DNA of 64,000 bases from Armatimonadota bacterium (GTDB lineage: Bacteria > Armatimonadota > Fimbriimonadia > Fimbriimonadales > Fimbriimonadaceae): the NCBI GenBank assembly GCA_027451905.1, contig DAIDHV010000003.1:62001-126000 (forward strand), in the 5' to 3' direction. Made by a program: the position numbers and the translations under genes. Under the pieces are notes generated by a model. That model saw only the letters and a program-made list of their open reading frames with translations, was not told where the DNA came from and searched no databases. Shown here piece by piece: positions 35,956 through 44,830 of this stretch (the first letter of the stretch is position 1; each line of letters starts with the position of its first letter).

Positions 35956-36099
35956 TTAACCGGTTCGAGACTCCCCGATTTTTGAGATCTTGTCCCTGAC
36001 GAAGTCAAGGATGGAAGGTTGTTCTGCCGGCATTGCCCAAATTGAGGCAAAAATTCCGCTAAATACGGCTAGAAATATGATCGAGATCATATTTTGCAT
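35956..36099 (-). CDS. Possible 47-residue exported peptide
   Basis: The frame encodes a hydrophobic N-terminal segment (MISIIFLAVFSGIFASIWAM) followed by a polar tail (PAEQPSILDFVRDKISKIGE) and a TAA stop. This pattern resembles a real small membrane or secreted peptide. Against it, no good ribosome binding site is visible and the frame is short. It is divergent from the nitronate monooxygenase-like gene, and the inverted repeat at 36073-36094 lies at its start. Confidence 0.35.
   Translation of the reverse strand: MQNMISIIFLAVFSGIFASIWAMPAEQPSILDFVRDKISKIGESRTG
36073..36094. promoter_or_regulatory. Inverted repeat AAATATGATC-GA-GATCATATTT
   Basis: Perfect 10-base arms around a 2-base centre, 36 bases before the gene at 36130. 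Symmetry, short spacer and position fit an operator. It overlaps the possible small gene at 35956-36099. Confidence 0.45.
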
Positions 36100-36129
36100 T
36101 GCCAATGGTGCCATATACTTGCAGCTAAG

Positions 36130-37566
36130 ATGGCGAAAAAGGAACTTCCGGTACTAATTCAAGGAGGGATGGGGGTTGGAGTTTCTGGTTGGAAACTAGC
36201 GCGCGCCATCGCGATGGCAGGTCAGCTAGGAGTTGTTTCGGGGACAGCCCTTGACGCGGTTATGGTGCGAAGGCTCCAATCTGGAGACCAGGACGGAGCA
36301 ATGCGAACTGCGCTAGGAGCTTTCCCAATGAGGCAAGCGGCTGCCAACATCCTTAACACGTTTTATATCCCGTTTGGAAAGGACCCGAGTAAGAAGTTTA
36401 AGGCAAACCCCATCGCCAGAATTGATCCCACGGAACTGCAGACTCAGTTGACAATAGCCGCAAACTTTGCCGAAGTCTATCTTGCCAAACTTGGCCATTG
36501 CGGAAAGGTTGGCATCAATTTGCTAGAAAAAATCCAATTGCCAACTTTGCAGTCGTTGTACGGGGCACTCCTTGCCGGGGTCGACTACGTTCTTATGGGA
36601 GCTGGCATCCCACGGCAGATACCTGCCCTGCTCGATAAACTTGCTGCCTTAAACTTGGCAACCTTAAAACTCGATGTCGATGGAGCCATGCCAGACGATC
36701 ATTTTTCGATCAGCTTGGATCCAAAAGCGTTCGAATATGTACCTTCTAAGCCCCTGCACCGACCTTTGTTTCTTGGAATTGTTTCTTCGACTGCCCTTGC
36801 AACTAGCCTGGTCAAGCGGTGTGATCCACCGGTTGATGGGCTCATCTTAGAGGGACCCCTTGCCGGGGGCCATAATGCCCCGCCTCGTGGCCAGCTGCAG
36901 CTTGATCAAAACGGAGAACCCATCTATGGAGAGCGGGATAAGCCAGACCTCGACGCGATCAAAGAACTTGACAAGCCTTTTTGGCTCGCGGGAGCCTGGG
37001 GAAAGGCTGGGTGTTTGCAAGAGGCTTTGAACCTTGGCGCGGCTGGAATTCAAGTAGGGACTGCCTTTGCATTTTGCGCTGAATCGGGCATCGCGCCGGA
37101 GATCAAGGCAAGAGTTTTGCAGAGCGCCTTGAATCATGATTTGCAGGTCGTCACCGACCCTGTGGCTTCGCCAACCGGATTCCCATTCAAAGTTGTCAAT
37201 GATGAGAACAGCGTTTATTCGAGGGAACTTTACGAATCGCGCGAGCGAGTGTGCGATCTTGGCTACTTACGAACCCTCTACAAAAAGGAGGATGGTTCGG
37301 TTGGATATCGGTGTCCAGCGGAGCCGGTTGAGGATTACGTTAGAAAAGGCGGATCGATCGAAGATACTGTGGGCAGAAAGTGCGTTTGCAATGGTCTACT
37401 TTCTACCATCGGACTGCCTCAATCAAGGGCCCACGGCTTGGTGGAACCACCGTTAATTACGGCGGGAAATGAGGCGGTTTCCCTTGGTCAGTTTTTAAAG
37501 CCAGACGCGACCAGTTATTCTGCCCAAGACGTCATTGATCTTCTTGTAGGCGATTTCGCATTATAG
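36130..37566 (+). CDS. Nitronate monooxygenase-like flavoprotein
   Basis: TIM-barrel FMN protein of 478 residues from the ATG at 36130 (the frame opens at 36094 but homology begins at KELPVLIQGGMGVGVSG). Marks of the nitronate monooxygenase/2-nitropropane dioxygenase family: LIQGGMGVGVSGWKLARAI, LEGPLAGGHNAP, LAGAWGKAGCLQEALNLGAAGIQVGTAFAFC. It is about 100 residues longer than the usual enzymes, with a C-terminal extension that carries a cysteine cluster (YRCPAEP, GRKCVCNG). Substrate unknown; related long forms occur in lipid or polyketide pathways. Confidence 0.85.
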   Translation: MAKKELPVLIQGGMGVGVSGWKLARAIAMAGQLGVVSGTALDAVMVRRLQSGDQDGAMRTALGAFPMRQAAANILNTFYIPFGKDPSKKFKANPIARIDPTELQTQLTIAANFAEVYLAKLGHCGKVGINLLEKIQLPTLQSLYGALLAGVDYVLMGAGIPRQIPALLDKLAALNLATLKLDVDGAMPDDHFSISLDPKAFEYVPSKPLHRPLFLGIVSSTALATSLVKRCDPPVDGLILEGPLAGGHNAPPRGQLQLDQNGEPIYGERDKPDLDAIKELDKPFWLAGAWGKAGCLQEALNLGAAGIQVGTAFAFCAESGIAPEIKARVLQSALNHDLQVVTDPVASPTGFPFKVVNDENSVYSRELYESRERVCDLGYLRTLYKKEDGSVGYRCPAEPVEDYVRKGGSIEDTVGRKCVCNGLLSTIGLPQSRAHGLVEPPLITAGNEAVSLGQFLKPDATSYSAQDVIDLLVGDFAL

Positions 37567-37759
37567 GATTGTCCTCTAAGTTGCAGTGATGAGGTTGGCG
37601 CCTTTGTTTTCATTGTTTTCCTTCTAGTCCTGCAGGAAATCCTTGCCATAGCCGGTATTGCTGAAGTTCGATTTGGAGCCAAGACGCGCCGGTATTCGCT
37701 CGCCTCTCTTAACCTTTTTGATGCAACGCTCCTTGGCTATGGCGGTACCCTTATCATCA

Positions 37760-38185
37760 ATGAACAAAGGCGAGGCGGCGGTTTTCCACCCTAGGCAAAG
37801 CAAAGAAGAGATTGAATCTGGGCTTCAATTTTCGCCACTTTTTGATGGCAGTGGCCTAATCCCCGCCATTGCGATTGATTACATGACGAGAGAGCCTCTT
37901 ATGCTTGCCTACATGAATGAAGAATCTCTAAAGCGAACCCTAGAACTTGGGGAAGCGGTCTATTGGAGCCGAAGCCGTCAAGAGCTTTGGCACAAGGGTG
38001 CAACAAGTGGCCAGATTCAAAAAATAAAGGAAATTCGCGTTGATTGTGACCAAGACGCCCTTATTTTGTTGGTGGACCAGCAGGGCGGCGGGGCATGCCA
38101 CACTGGTCACCGATCGTGCTTTTATCGCTCGGTTCCTTTTGGAGCAGATCTGGACAAACCGCTCACCAGTCTCGGCTCGGAATAG
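37760..38185 (+). CDS. hisI: Phosphoribosyl-AMP cyclohydrolase
   Basis: Cytosolic zinc enzyme of histidine biosynthesis (third step), opening the adenine ring of phosphoribosyl-AMP. The signatures [32 protein letters not shown], the Asp/Cys pair in VDCDQDA and [13 protein letters not shown] are complete, with the zinc-binding cysteines present. No HisE domain is fused. The frame is open upstream to 37658; I prefer the ATG at 37760, giving 141 residues, as homology begins shortly after. No other his genes are in the window. Confidence 0.93.
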   Translation: MNKGEAAVFHPRQSKEEIESGLQFSPLFDGSGLIPAIAIDYMTREPLMLAYMNEESLKRTLELGEAVYWSRSRQELWHKGATSGQIQKIKEIRVDCDQDALILLVDQQGGGACHTGHRSCFYRSVPFGADLDKPLTSLGSE

Positions 38186-38347
38186 GGTTTATTCTTAATC
38201 AGGAATTCCTTACACTCACAATTCCCGGGATTAACTTAAACTCCGTTTCGGAATTATCTTGTATTAGCCTTGCCATTTCATTCATATAGAACTATACTAG
38301 CTCTGCTAGGCTTCTTTAAGTTAGGTTAGCGTAGCAGGAGTCAGAAA

Positions 38348-39574
38348 ATGATAATCGAACTTGCCATTGGGCTACTTGCCCTGCGCCACGGCACGGGCGC
38401 CTTCGTTGGATACAGCGGCAAACAAGGGATAAACCCTTCGGCAAGCGCCGACGGAACCATTATCGCTTTCAATGGAGTTAATACGTCCGGACAGCCTGAC
38501 GGTTCTCTTTGGATGTATAAAAAGCCATCAAATACCTTGGTTCAACTGGCGGGAACAAATTTCAAAACTGGAGACGAAGCCTATGAAGCAGACGCGCCAA
38601 GGATCTCCCGAGACGGCACTTGTATCGTCTTTTTTGGCAGAATCTATGGTCCCAGCGGTAACACGGCAATGATCGTCCCATTCATTGCTTCGACTTCCGC
38701 AGGCATCGCTTATCCAGTCGTTCCGCCCATTACTCAAAATTCCACAACTATCTACTCGCCCTCAACAATAATGCCATCTGTTAGTGATTTGCAAAGCAAC
38801 TCCACTTATGTAGTGGTCTGGACTAATTTGGTTGGCAAGGTTGGGAATCCTCTCCAGACGGCACTTTACGCAATTCAGTCGCCTGCAACAGGAACGCTCC
38901 TGACTCCAGGCCCCATTTTTTCATCAACCAGCACAATTCCTCAAGAAACGGATGTCGATTCGACAGGTCAATTATGTGCAATGGTGGAGAATAGTGAAGT
39001 TTGGACTTGTAATCTAACTCAAGGGCCAGGGAACTCAATAACAGCCTCTAACTTTACCGATGAGGATCCGGGCACTTACCCGAGTCTTGACTCCGCAGGG
39101 GCGTCACTAGCTTTCCAAAGCTCCGATCCAAGTTTGCCGGGAGCGGACGGATGGACCAACATTTACGTAAAGAATTTAGCAAGCAACTCGACCGTGATGG
39201 CGTATGTCGATAACAATCCGTCCTCTATGGTTGCAGGCAATTCAACACATCCTCGTTTAGTTTCCGACGGCACATGTGTTGATTTTACGACGACCTCACA
39301 AACACTCAATTACTCTCCAGAGCCAAGTTTTGGCGGTGAAGGAGCTAAGGTTGGTGGCGGCTCCAATGGCCCATTTGCAGTAAGCTCCTACTGGTCAACT
39401 CAAACTCCGCAAATGCTTTCGATGTATGAGGCAGCGGGGATTTACAAGGCCGCAAGCGGGTCTAACCCGTGGCCGGTGCAGGGCGCTTATAATGCCACGT
39501 TTCAGTCTGGTGATCCTAATCTGGCTGCATACGTCGGCCTGACAACGGGTCTCTGGATCTATTTTAACTACTAG
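38348..39574 (+). CDS. Exported beta-propeller-like protein
   Basis: Protein of 408 residues with a short hydrophobic N-terminus (IIELAIGLLAL) and AGGAG upstream of the ATG. The body repeats the TolB/PD40-like theme (NPSASADGTIIAFNG, APRISRDGTCIVFFG, YPSLDSAGASLAFQS, HPRLVSDGTCVDFTT), each about 60-90 residues apart, which indicates a beta-propeller. The blade strands are associated with WxDG-like turns. It could bind ligands outside the cell; no enzyme function is visible. Stands alone between hisI and the convergent GH16 gene. Confidence 0.72.
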   Translation: MIIELAIGLLALRHGTGAFVGYSGKQGINPSASADGTIIAFNGVNTSGQPDGSLWMYKKPSNTLVQLAGTNFKTGDEAYEADAPRISRDGTCIVFFGRIYGPSGNTAMIVPFIASTSAGIAYPVVPPITQNSTTIYSPSTIMPSVSDLQSNSTYVVVWTNLVGKVGNPLQTALYAIQSPATGTLLTPGPIFSSTSTIPQETDVDSTGQLCAMVENSEVWTCNLTQGPGNSITASNFTDEDPGTYPSLDSAGASLAFQSSDPSLPGADGWTNIYVKNLASNSTVMAYVDNNPSSMVAGNSTHPRLVSDGTCVDFTTTSQTLNYSPEPSFGGEGAKVGGGSNGPFAVSSYWSTQTPQMLSMYEAAGIYKAASGSNPWPVQGAYNATFQSGDPNLAAYVGLTTGLWIYFNY

Positions 39575-39744
39575 GGTTGGCTCTGGGTCAGCGATCTTCT
39601 GTCAGGTGCTTCAGCCATTAAGAATGCATATTGGATTCATTCCAGCCGCCTCATTACTGAGGCGAATGGATAGGAGCGAGTACCAGCTAAGATAGAGTAG
39701 AAGCTAGTAAACGACTGCCCTAGCAAGGGTAAGAGGAGGCAAGC

Positions 39745-40530
39745 TTACTTGCGGTCTTTTTGCCAAATCCGAACATAGTCAATTTGGAACTTTTGAGGAT
39801 AAGCGGAGGCATCAACACCTTTCTGACCACCCCACGCTCCGCCAATAGCCAAGTTCAAAATCAAGTACATGGGCCGATCAAAAACCCACTTGCCAGGACC
39901 CTGATAAGGATATGTAAAGTACAACTTGCCATCAAAATAAAATTTCAGAGCGTGGGGAGACCAATCCAAACGGTAGACATGGTAGGCATTTGTGCAGGTG
40001 GAAGACATCATCTTTCCACCTTGGCTGGCCTCACCTTTTCCATCGACAGCCGGCAAATGCACGGTGCCAAAGATTGTGTTGGGATGAAAAGCAACATGCT
40101 CCATAACGTCGAGTTCTCCGCACCTCGGCCAGCCCACCTGATCAATATCCTCACCCATCATCCAAATTGCGGGCCAGGTCCCGCTTCCGCCTGGCAACTT
40201 TGCCCGAACCTCTAACCGACCATATTCAAAACTAAACTTGTGATGCGTGGTCAGGCTCGCCGAAGTATAGGTACCACCTTTATAATTTTCGTGAATGCCT
40301 TCAATGGTCAGATGCCCGTTGTGCTGGTATTCATTTTTCAGGCGCCGGTTCGCGTAGTATTGCAGTTCATTGTTTCGAATAAATCCCACTTCATTTCCCC
40401 ACTTGCTTTTGCTTGGCGCGCCGGTTCCATTGAACTCATCATGCCAAACAAGATGGTATCCAGGTTCTGGGTGAATTTGAACCTTTTTATTGATCAAGGG
40501 AGTTGCCCAAAGCAAAATAGGAAGAATCAT
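39745..40530 (-). CDS. GH16 endo-beta-glucanase (laminarinase-like)
   Basis: Exported endoglucanase of 261 residues that cuts beta-1,3(4)-glucans. A short signal (MILPILLWATP) precedes the jelly-roll. The catalytic motif GELDVMEH (ExDxxE) is intact, as are HLVWHDEFNG, YGRLEVRAKLPGGSGTWPAIWMM and ILNLAIGGAWGG. Divergent from the iron alcohol dehydrogenase gene. With GH5 and GH2 further on, it forms the beta-glycan part of the window. Confidence 0.93.
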   Translation of the reverse strand: MILPILLWATPLINKKVQIHPEPGYHLVWHDEFNGTGAPSKSKWGNEVGFIRNNELQYYANRRLKNEYQHNGHLTIEGIHENYKGGTYTSASLTTHHKFSFEYGRLEVRAKLPGGSGTWPAIWMMGEDIDQVGWPRCGELDVMEHVAFHPNTIFGTVHLPAVDGKGEASQGGKMMSSTCTNAYHVYRLDWSPHALKFYFDGKLYFTYPYQGPGKWVFDRPMYLILNLAIGGAWGGQKGVDASAYPQKFQIDYVRIWQKDRK

Positions 40531-40634
40531 AACTTAGCCCTTTATACCTGCATGGTCTGACAAAATCTAAACCGTCGGCAAGGAATCCAGCCAGATCCTA
40601 GTGCCACTTCTCAAGTGAAGTGCGTAGAACAGGC

Positions 40635-41789
40635 ATGGATAATTTCACATACAGAAACCCAACCAAGCTCATTTTTGGCAAGGGTAGGATCGCAGAGCTC
40701 TCCCAAGAGATTGCACCGGGTTCTAAGGTTTTGGTTGCCTACGGAGGTGGCAGCATTCGCCAAAATGGAGTCTACGACCAAGTTCTTTCTGCTTTGCAGG
40801 GCGTTGAACTTTTTGAATTTGGAGGGATTGAGGCCAACCCCGATTTTGATACATTGATGAAAGCAGTAGAAATAGTGAGGCAACAAGGAGTTCAGTTCAT
40901 CCTCTCCGTTGGCGGAGGCTCGGTTCTCGACGGGGTTAAATTTATTGCCGCTGCCGCCCATCTTGAAGGCGATCCGTGGACCATTTTGACCGGCAAAGCA
41001 GAAATCAAGTCTGCAATTCCAATTGGTTCAGTTTTGACTTTGCCTGGAACGGGAAGCGAAATGAACTGCTTTTCTGTTATCAGCCGACGCAGCACTAACG
41101 AAAAACTGGCGTTTGGGAATCCCCTGGTCTATCCCGTCTTCAGCATTTTGGACCCAGAAACAACCTATTCTCTGCCAAAGAGACAGATTGGAAATGGCGT
41201 CGCCGACGCCTTTGTCCATGTTATTGAGCAGTACCTGACCTACCCAAGCGATGCCCCATTGCAAGATCGGATGGCAGAATCTGTGTTGCTGACCCTTATC
41301 GAGGAAGGACCCAAGACCCTTGCCAATCCAGACGACTACACAAGTCGCGCCAATATCATGTGGGCAGCAACCATGGCCCTCAACGGAATCATCAGCGTGG
41401 GTGTTCCTCAAGACTGGGCAACCCACGGCATTGGCCACGAGCTAACCGCTCTTTATGGCCTTGACCATGCAAGAACTTTGGCAGTTGTTTTGCCAAGCCT
41501 GCTGCGGCAAAGAAAGGATGTTAAGCAGGCAAAGCTTGTTCAATTTGCAGAGAGAGTCTGGGATTTTAAAACGGGAAGCGCCGACGAGAAAATTGAAGCC
41601 GCCATCCAAAAAACAGAAGGTTTCTTCTTGTCATTGGGCATTCCCGTCAAGCTCAGCGCTCACCAAATTGGCGAAGAAGCTGCCAAAAGGGTTGTGCAAA
41701 ATCTATCGCGAAGAGGCGAAATTGCCTTGGGTGAAGACGGCAAGATAACCGGCCCTGTAGTCGAAAAGATTCTCATCGAAGCTGTATAA
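40635..41789 (+). CDS. Iron-containing alcohol dehydrogenase (YqhD/butanol dehydrogenase-like)
   Basis: NAD(P)H-dependent alcohol/aldehyde oxidoreductase of 384 residues. NPTKLIFGKGRIAEL at the start, the nucleotide-binding GGGSVLDGVKFIAAA, LPGTGSEMN and the metal ligands in VADAFVHVIEQYLTYP and HGIGHELTALYGLDHARTLAV fit the BDH/YqhD branch. The reading frame opens at GTG 40620 but the ATG at 40635 fits homology. It may reduce aldehydes from sugar breakdown such as lactaldehyde; this is inference. A strong terminator follows. Confidence 0.92.
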   Translation: MDNFTYRNPTKLIFGKGRIAELSQEIAPGSKVLVAYGGGSIRQNGVYDQVLSALQGVELFEFGGIEANPDFDTLMKAVEIVRQQGVQFILSVGGGSVLDGVKFIAAAAHLEGDPWTILTGKAEIKSAIPIGSVLTLPGTGSEMNCFSVISRRSTNEKLAFGNPLVYPVFSILDPETTYSLPKRQIGNGVADAFVHVIEQYLTYPSDAPLQDRMAESVLLTLIEEGPKTLANPDDYTSRANIMWAATMALNGIISVGVPQDWATHGIGHELTALYGLDHARTLAVVLPSLLRQRKDVKQAKLVQFAERVWDFKTGSADEKIEAAIQKTEGFFLSLGIPVKLSAHQIGEEAAKRVVQNLSRRGEIALGEDGKITGPVVEKILIEAV

Positions 41790-41817
41790 CTAGGCTTTAG
41801 TTTGCGATACACGTCCG

Positions 41818-41856
41818 ATGGAGCCATCGGGTCAATCACCCGTTGGCTCCATTTTT
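41818..41856 (+). terminator. Rho-independent terminator of the alcohol dehydrogenase gene
   Basis: ATGGAGCCA pairs with TGGCTCCAT, extended by CGGGT/ACCCG inside, and is followed by TTTTTG. Long GC-containing hairpin plus T run, 28 bases after the stop codon. Confidence 0.85.
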
Positions 41857-41933
41857 GCATCGGTTGCCTACAAGTGCCGAGCATCAATCGTTTGTCAGAC
41901 TGAAAAAGTCGAGTATCGGTTAATCTACTGAGG

Positions 41934-42659
41934 GTGAGCGCTTGGACCTTGGTGGTTGTGATTGCAATGACCCTAGTTGGCGCCACGGTCGCCGGCACGA
42001 CCGGTTATGGCTTGGGGCTGATGCTCTTGCCGATTCTTTCTCTTTCCCTCGGAACACGCACCGCGGTTCCTGCCCTAGCCATTGTTCAGCTCACCTCAAA
42101 CTTCTCTCGAGTTATTATTAACCGAAAACAAATCGAATTCCATTACGGGATTTGGTTCGGAATCGGGGCTTTGCCTGGGGCCCTCATTGGAGCTTGGCTT
42201 TTTTCCCATCTGCCGGTCCATGGATTGGCCAGCATCGTCGGCATTTATTTGATCCTCATTCCATTTTTGAGAAGACGATTCTCTCGGTCCTTCCAAATTC
42301 CCGCTCCAGGATTTGTTGCGGTTGGGTTTGTCACAAGCCTGGTTTCTAGCCTTATTGGCGTTGTTGGCCCCCTTTGCGCGCCGTTTTTTCTGAGCATCGG
42401 CTTAACAAGGGGAGCCTTTGTTGGAACTGAGGCGGTTGGATCGGTTTTTACCCATATCTTCAAACTCACCGGCTATGGGTTAAACCATGTTCTTACCAGC
42501 AAGGAAGTCCTTCTTGGATTAGCCCTTTCTCCGATCACTTGGGTTGGATCGTGGATTGGCAAGCACGCCGCAAACCGGTTAAAGGATCACCATTTTGCAA
42601 ACCTCATCGATGGTGTTTGCGTGTTTTTTGGCATCATTTTGATTTGGAAGGGGCACTAG
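41934..42659 (+). CDS. TSUP-family (TauE/SafE) membrane transporter
   Basis: Integral membrane protein of 241 residues with about eight hydrophobic helices. TLVGATVAGTTGYGLGLMLLPIL, with PGALIGAWLFSHLP in the first half and a similar half after residue 120, matches the sulfite/organosulfonate exporter-like TSUP family. The start is GTG. Substrate cannot be told. Convergent with the DUF302 gene. Confidence 0.88.
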   Translation: MSAWTLVVVIAMTLVGATVAGTTGYGLGLMLLPILSLSLGTRTAVPALAIVQLTSNFSRVIINRKQIEFHYGIWFGIGALPGALIGAWLFSHLPVHGLASIVGIYLILIPFLRRRFSRSFQIPAPGFVAVGFVTSLVSSLIGVVGPLCAPFFLSIGLTRGAFVGTEAVGSVFTHIFKLTGYGLNHVLTSKEVLLGLALSPITWVGSWIGKHAANRLKDHHFANLIDGVCVFFGIILIWKGH

Positions 42660-42687
42660 GAGAGCGTTGAGTTCCTCAACACTCTCC
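42659..42687. terminator. Hairpin between convergent genes
   Basis: GGAGAGCGTTGAG pairs with CTCAACACTCTCC across a 3-base loop with one mismatch. No T run; a bidirectional stop signal is plausible for the TSUP and DUF302 genes. Confidence 0.5.
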
Positions 42688-42747
42688 CAGTTGCCTGCAA
42701 GCGTCCGATCATTTCTAGGTTTGAAAGAGCATCCGCTGCCCAACTGC

Positions 42748-43164
42748 CTAGCCGATCGAACGGATCGCTTTGGCAATCTTCTCTTTAGCTTCAACTGCAA
42801 TGGGTTCTAGGTCCGAAAATCCAGTGAATGAAACGAGCACGGATGGATCCTGAGCCGAAACCAAAACCTCATCTCCTTGCTTTCTCACCACCACATTGCA
42901 GGGCAGCAACAGTCCGATCTCGGGGTGGGCCTCTAAGGCAAGATGTGCTAGATTCGGATTACACATTCCCAGAATAACGTACGGCTCAGTTTCCACACCA
43001 ATTTTCTCTTTAAGGGTGGTTTGAACGTTAATCGTGGTCAGATTTCCAAACCCTTCCTCTTTGAATGCAGCCTTCACCTTCTCGACTGCTTCCTCTACGG
43101 TTCCCGTCAGGGTTAAGTTGATTGAGGGCAGACCCTCTCTTTCTAAAGTTTCCATACTTCTCAT
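42748..43164 (-). CDS. DUF302 family protein
   Basis: Small protein of 138 residues (135 if the ATG at 43155 is used). The pattern TVEEAVEKVKAAFKEEGFGNLTTINVQTTLKEK, YVILGMCNPNLAHLALEAHPEIGLLLPCNVVV is the DUF302 fold, whose members are widespread and of unknown function, with suggested heme or metal ties. No signal peptide. The two Cys of MCNP and LPCN are typical of the family. Divergent from the aldo/keto reductase. Confidence 0.9.
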   Translation of the reverse strand: MRSMETLEREGLPSINLTLTGTVEEAVEKVKAAFKEEGFGNLTTINVQTTLKEKIGVETEPYVILGMCNPNLAHLALEAHPEIGLLLPCNVVVRKQGDEVLVSAQDPSVLVSFTGFSDLEPIAVEAKEKIAKAIRSIG

Positions 43165-43298
43165 TACGGAACTCAGAACGAAATCGGATTCAAAGGAATG
43201 TCCTCATTTTGTGGGACTCGGGCCAAGGATTTCATCATCCTTAGTGGAAAGCCAAATATCTGCTATAAACCGCGCGTTAGATTCCGTATTCTCTGGCA

Positions 43299-44279
43299 AT
43301 GGAATACAAAAGATTGGGAAAAACGGGGCTCAAAGTCAGCCGAATTTGTTTAGGCTGCATGAGCTATGGGGTTTCCACAAGAGGCGCACATGCCTGGACC
43401 CTTGACGAGCAAACCAGCCGCCCCTTTATCCAGAAGGCCCTAGAGAGCGGAATTAATTTCTTTGATACTGCCAATGTCTACTCCGATGGAACCAGTGAAG
43501 AAATCCTCGGCAGAGCGATTAGGGATTTTGCTAAGCGAGAAGGAGTTGTCATCGCCACCAAGGTTAACGGCAGGATGCGGGAAGATGTCAACGGAGCCGG
43601 CCTTTCTCGAAAGGCCATCATGGCCGAAATCGATGCTAGCCTTTCGCGCCTTCAGATGGACTATGTTGACCTGTACCAAATCCATCGCTGGGATCACCAA
43701 ACGCCGATTGAGGAGACTTTGGAAGCCCTTCATGACGTGGTGAAGGCAGGCAAAGCAAGGTACATCGGAGCCTCATCCATGTATGCTTGGCAACTTTGCA
43801 AGTCTCTTTACCTAGCGGACATGAAGGGTTGGACCCGTTTTGTTTCGATGCAAAATCACTACAATTTGCTTTACAGAGAAGAAGAAAGAGAGATGATGAA
43901 CCTCTGTGCCGATCAGGGCCTTGGCGTTATTCCATGGAGCCCACTGGCACGGGGAAGATTGACAAGACCGTGGAATGATGTGACGGAACGATCTCAAACT
44001 GATGAGTTTGGCAAAACTTTGTACATCCAGGCAGTTGAATCTGACCAAAAAATTGTAGAGGCGGTTGGCAAAGTCGGAGCACGCCTTGGGCAATCGCCTG
44101 CGGCTGTCAGTTTGGCATGGATGCTCAGCAAGCCGTATATCACCGCTCCCATTATTGGTGCCACCAAATTAAACCATCTGACTGATGCGGTGTCGGCTGT
44201 GGATCTCAAGCTATCTGCGGAAGATATTGAGGCGCTAGAAGCTCCTTATATTCCCCACCGTGTTGCTGGCTTTGCCTAA
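43299..44279 (+). CDS. Aldo/keto reductase
   Basis: NADPH-dependent reductase of 326 residues. YKRLGKTGLKVSRICLGCMSYG at the start, then the Asp in FFDTANVYSDGTSEE, the Lys in IATKVNGRM and the His in YQIHRWDHQTP; SPLARGRLTRPW is typical of the AKR11/YajO-like branch. It differs from the enzyme at 14366, which belongs to another branch. Substrate unknown. No clear operon; a repeat-rich gap follows. Confidence 0.92.
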   Translation: MEYKRLGKTGLKVSRICLGCMSYGVSTRGAHAWTLDEQTSRPFIQKALESGINFFDTANVYSDGTSEEILGRAIRDFAKREGVVIATKVNGRMREDVNGAGLSRKAIMAEIDASLSRLQMDYVDLYQIHRWDHQTPIEETLEALHDVVKAGKARYIGASSMYAWQLCKSLYLADMKGWTRFVSMQNHYNLLYREEEREMMNLCADQGLGVIPWSPLARGRLTRPWNDVTERSQTDEFGKTLYIQAVESDQKIVEAVGKVGARLGQSPAAVSLAWMLSKPYITAPIIGATKLNHLTDAVSAVDLKLSAEDIEALEAPYIPHRVAGFA

Positions 44280-44438
44280 AAAGCTCTTGTTTCTGAGTCC
44301 TCTTCGGGGTGGTGCTTCCATGAATGTTCCCTCCTTTCCGACTTGTTGGAGAGGAGGGGCTAGGGGAGGAGAGCGATTTTGAAGCTAAACTTACTTCTTT
44401 TACATCATCCCTTCAAGAAATCTATATCCTAAGAAGCA

Positions 44439-44501
44439 TCTGCTCTCCATCCCCGACCCTTCCTCTCAACGCTCCGCGATGAAAGGAAGGGAGACTAAAT
44501 T
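44439..44501 (+). repeat. Interspersed repeat family 1, copy 2
   Basis: Matches the reverse complement of 19449-19511 nearly base for base over about 55 bases (TCTGCTCTCCATCCCCGACC and so on). It can fold by CCCTTCCT/AGGAAGGG. The flanks (44280-44438) hold no gene but show GAGAGCGATTTTGAAGC, similar to sequence near copy 1. Confidence 0.85.
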
Positions 44502-44551
44502 CTCCTCATTGCCTAAATCCTAACTAGACACGTTAATGCAAAATACACTTG

Positions 44552-44611
44552 GCTCTCCAACCCCGACCCTTCCTCTCAACGCTCCGCGATGAAAGGAAGG
44601 GAAACTAAATT
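44552..44611 (+). repeat. Interspersed repeat family 1, copy 3
   Basis: Starts GCTCTCCAACCCCGACCC, 113 bases after copy 2, in the same orientation, with two or three differences. The rest of 44612-44753 contains no gene. Confidence 0.85.
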
Positions 44612-44753
44612 CTCCTTCAACAAAAAGTGGCGACGAAGACAACCCAAGACCTTGCACCCATTTCTAGGGCGGATCGAATGTAATAAAAGGCTTTATCACC
44701 GAAGTTTCCCGAAAAAGTCTCCGCAATTTTGTTTAAATTCGCAAAAACTGTTG

Positions 44754-44773
44754 TATGATATATCCGTATATCA
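44754..44773 (+). promoter_or_regulatory. Operator-like palindrome overlapping a -10 box before the LacI gene
   Basis: TGATATA-TCCG-TATATCA (44756-44773) has perfect 7-base arms and overlaps TATGAT (44754-44759), a good -10. A LacI-type dimer bound here would block polymerase, which fits self-regulation. No strong -35 is seen. Confidence 0.5.
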
Positions 44774-44830
44774 TGGGCGGATCAAAAGGTTAGACGCCGG
44801 CCATGAGAGTTTGAGAAAGGGTCAAAGCTG

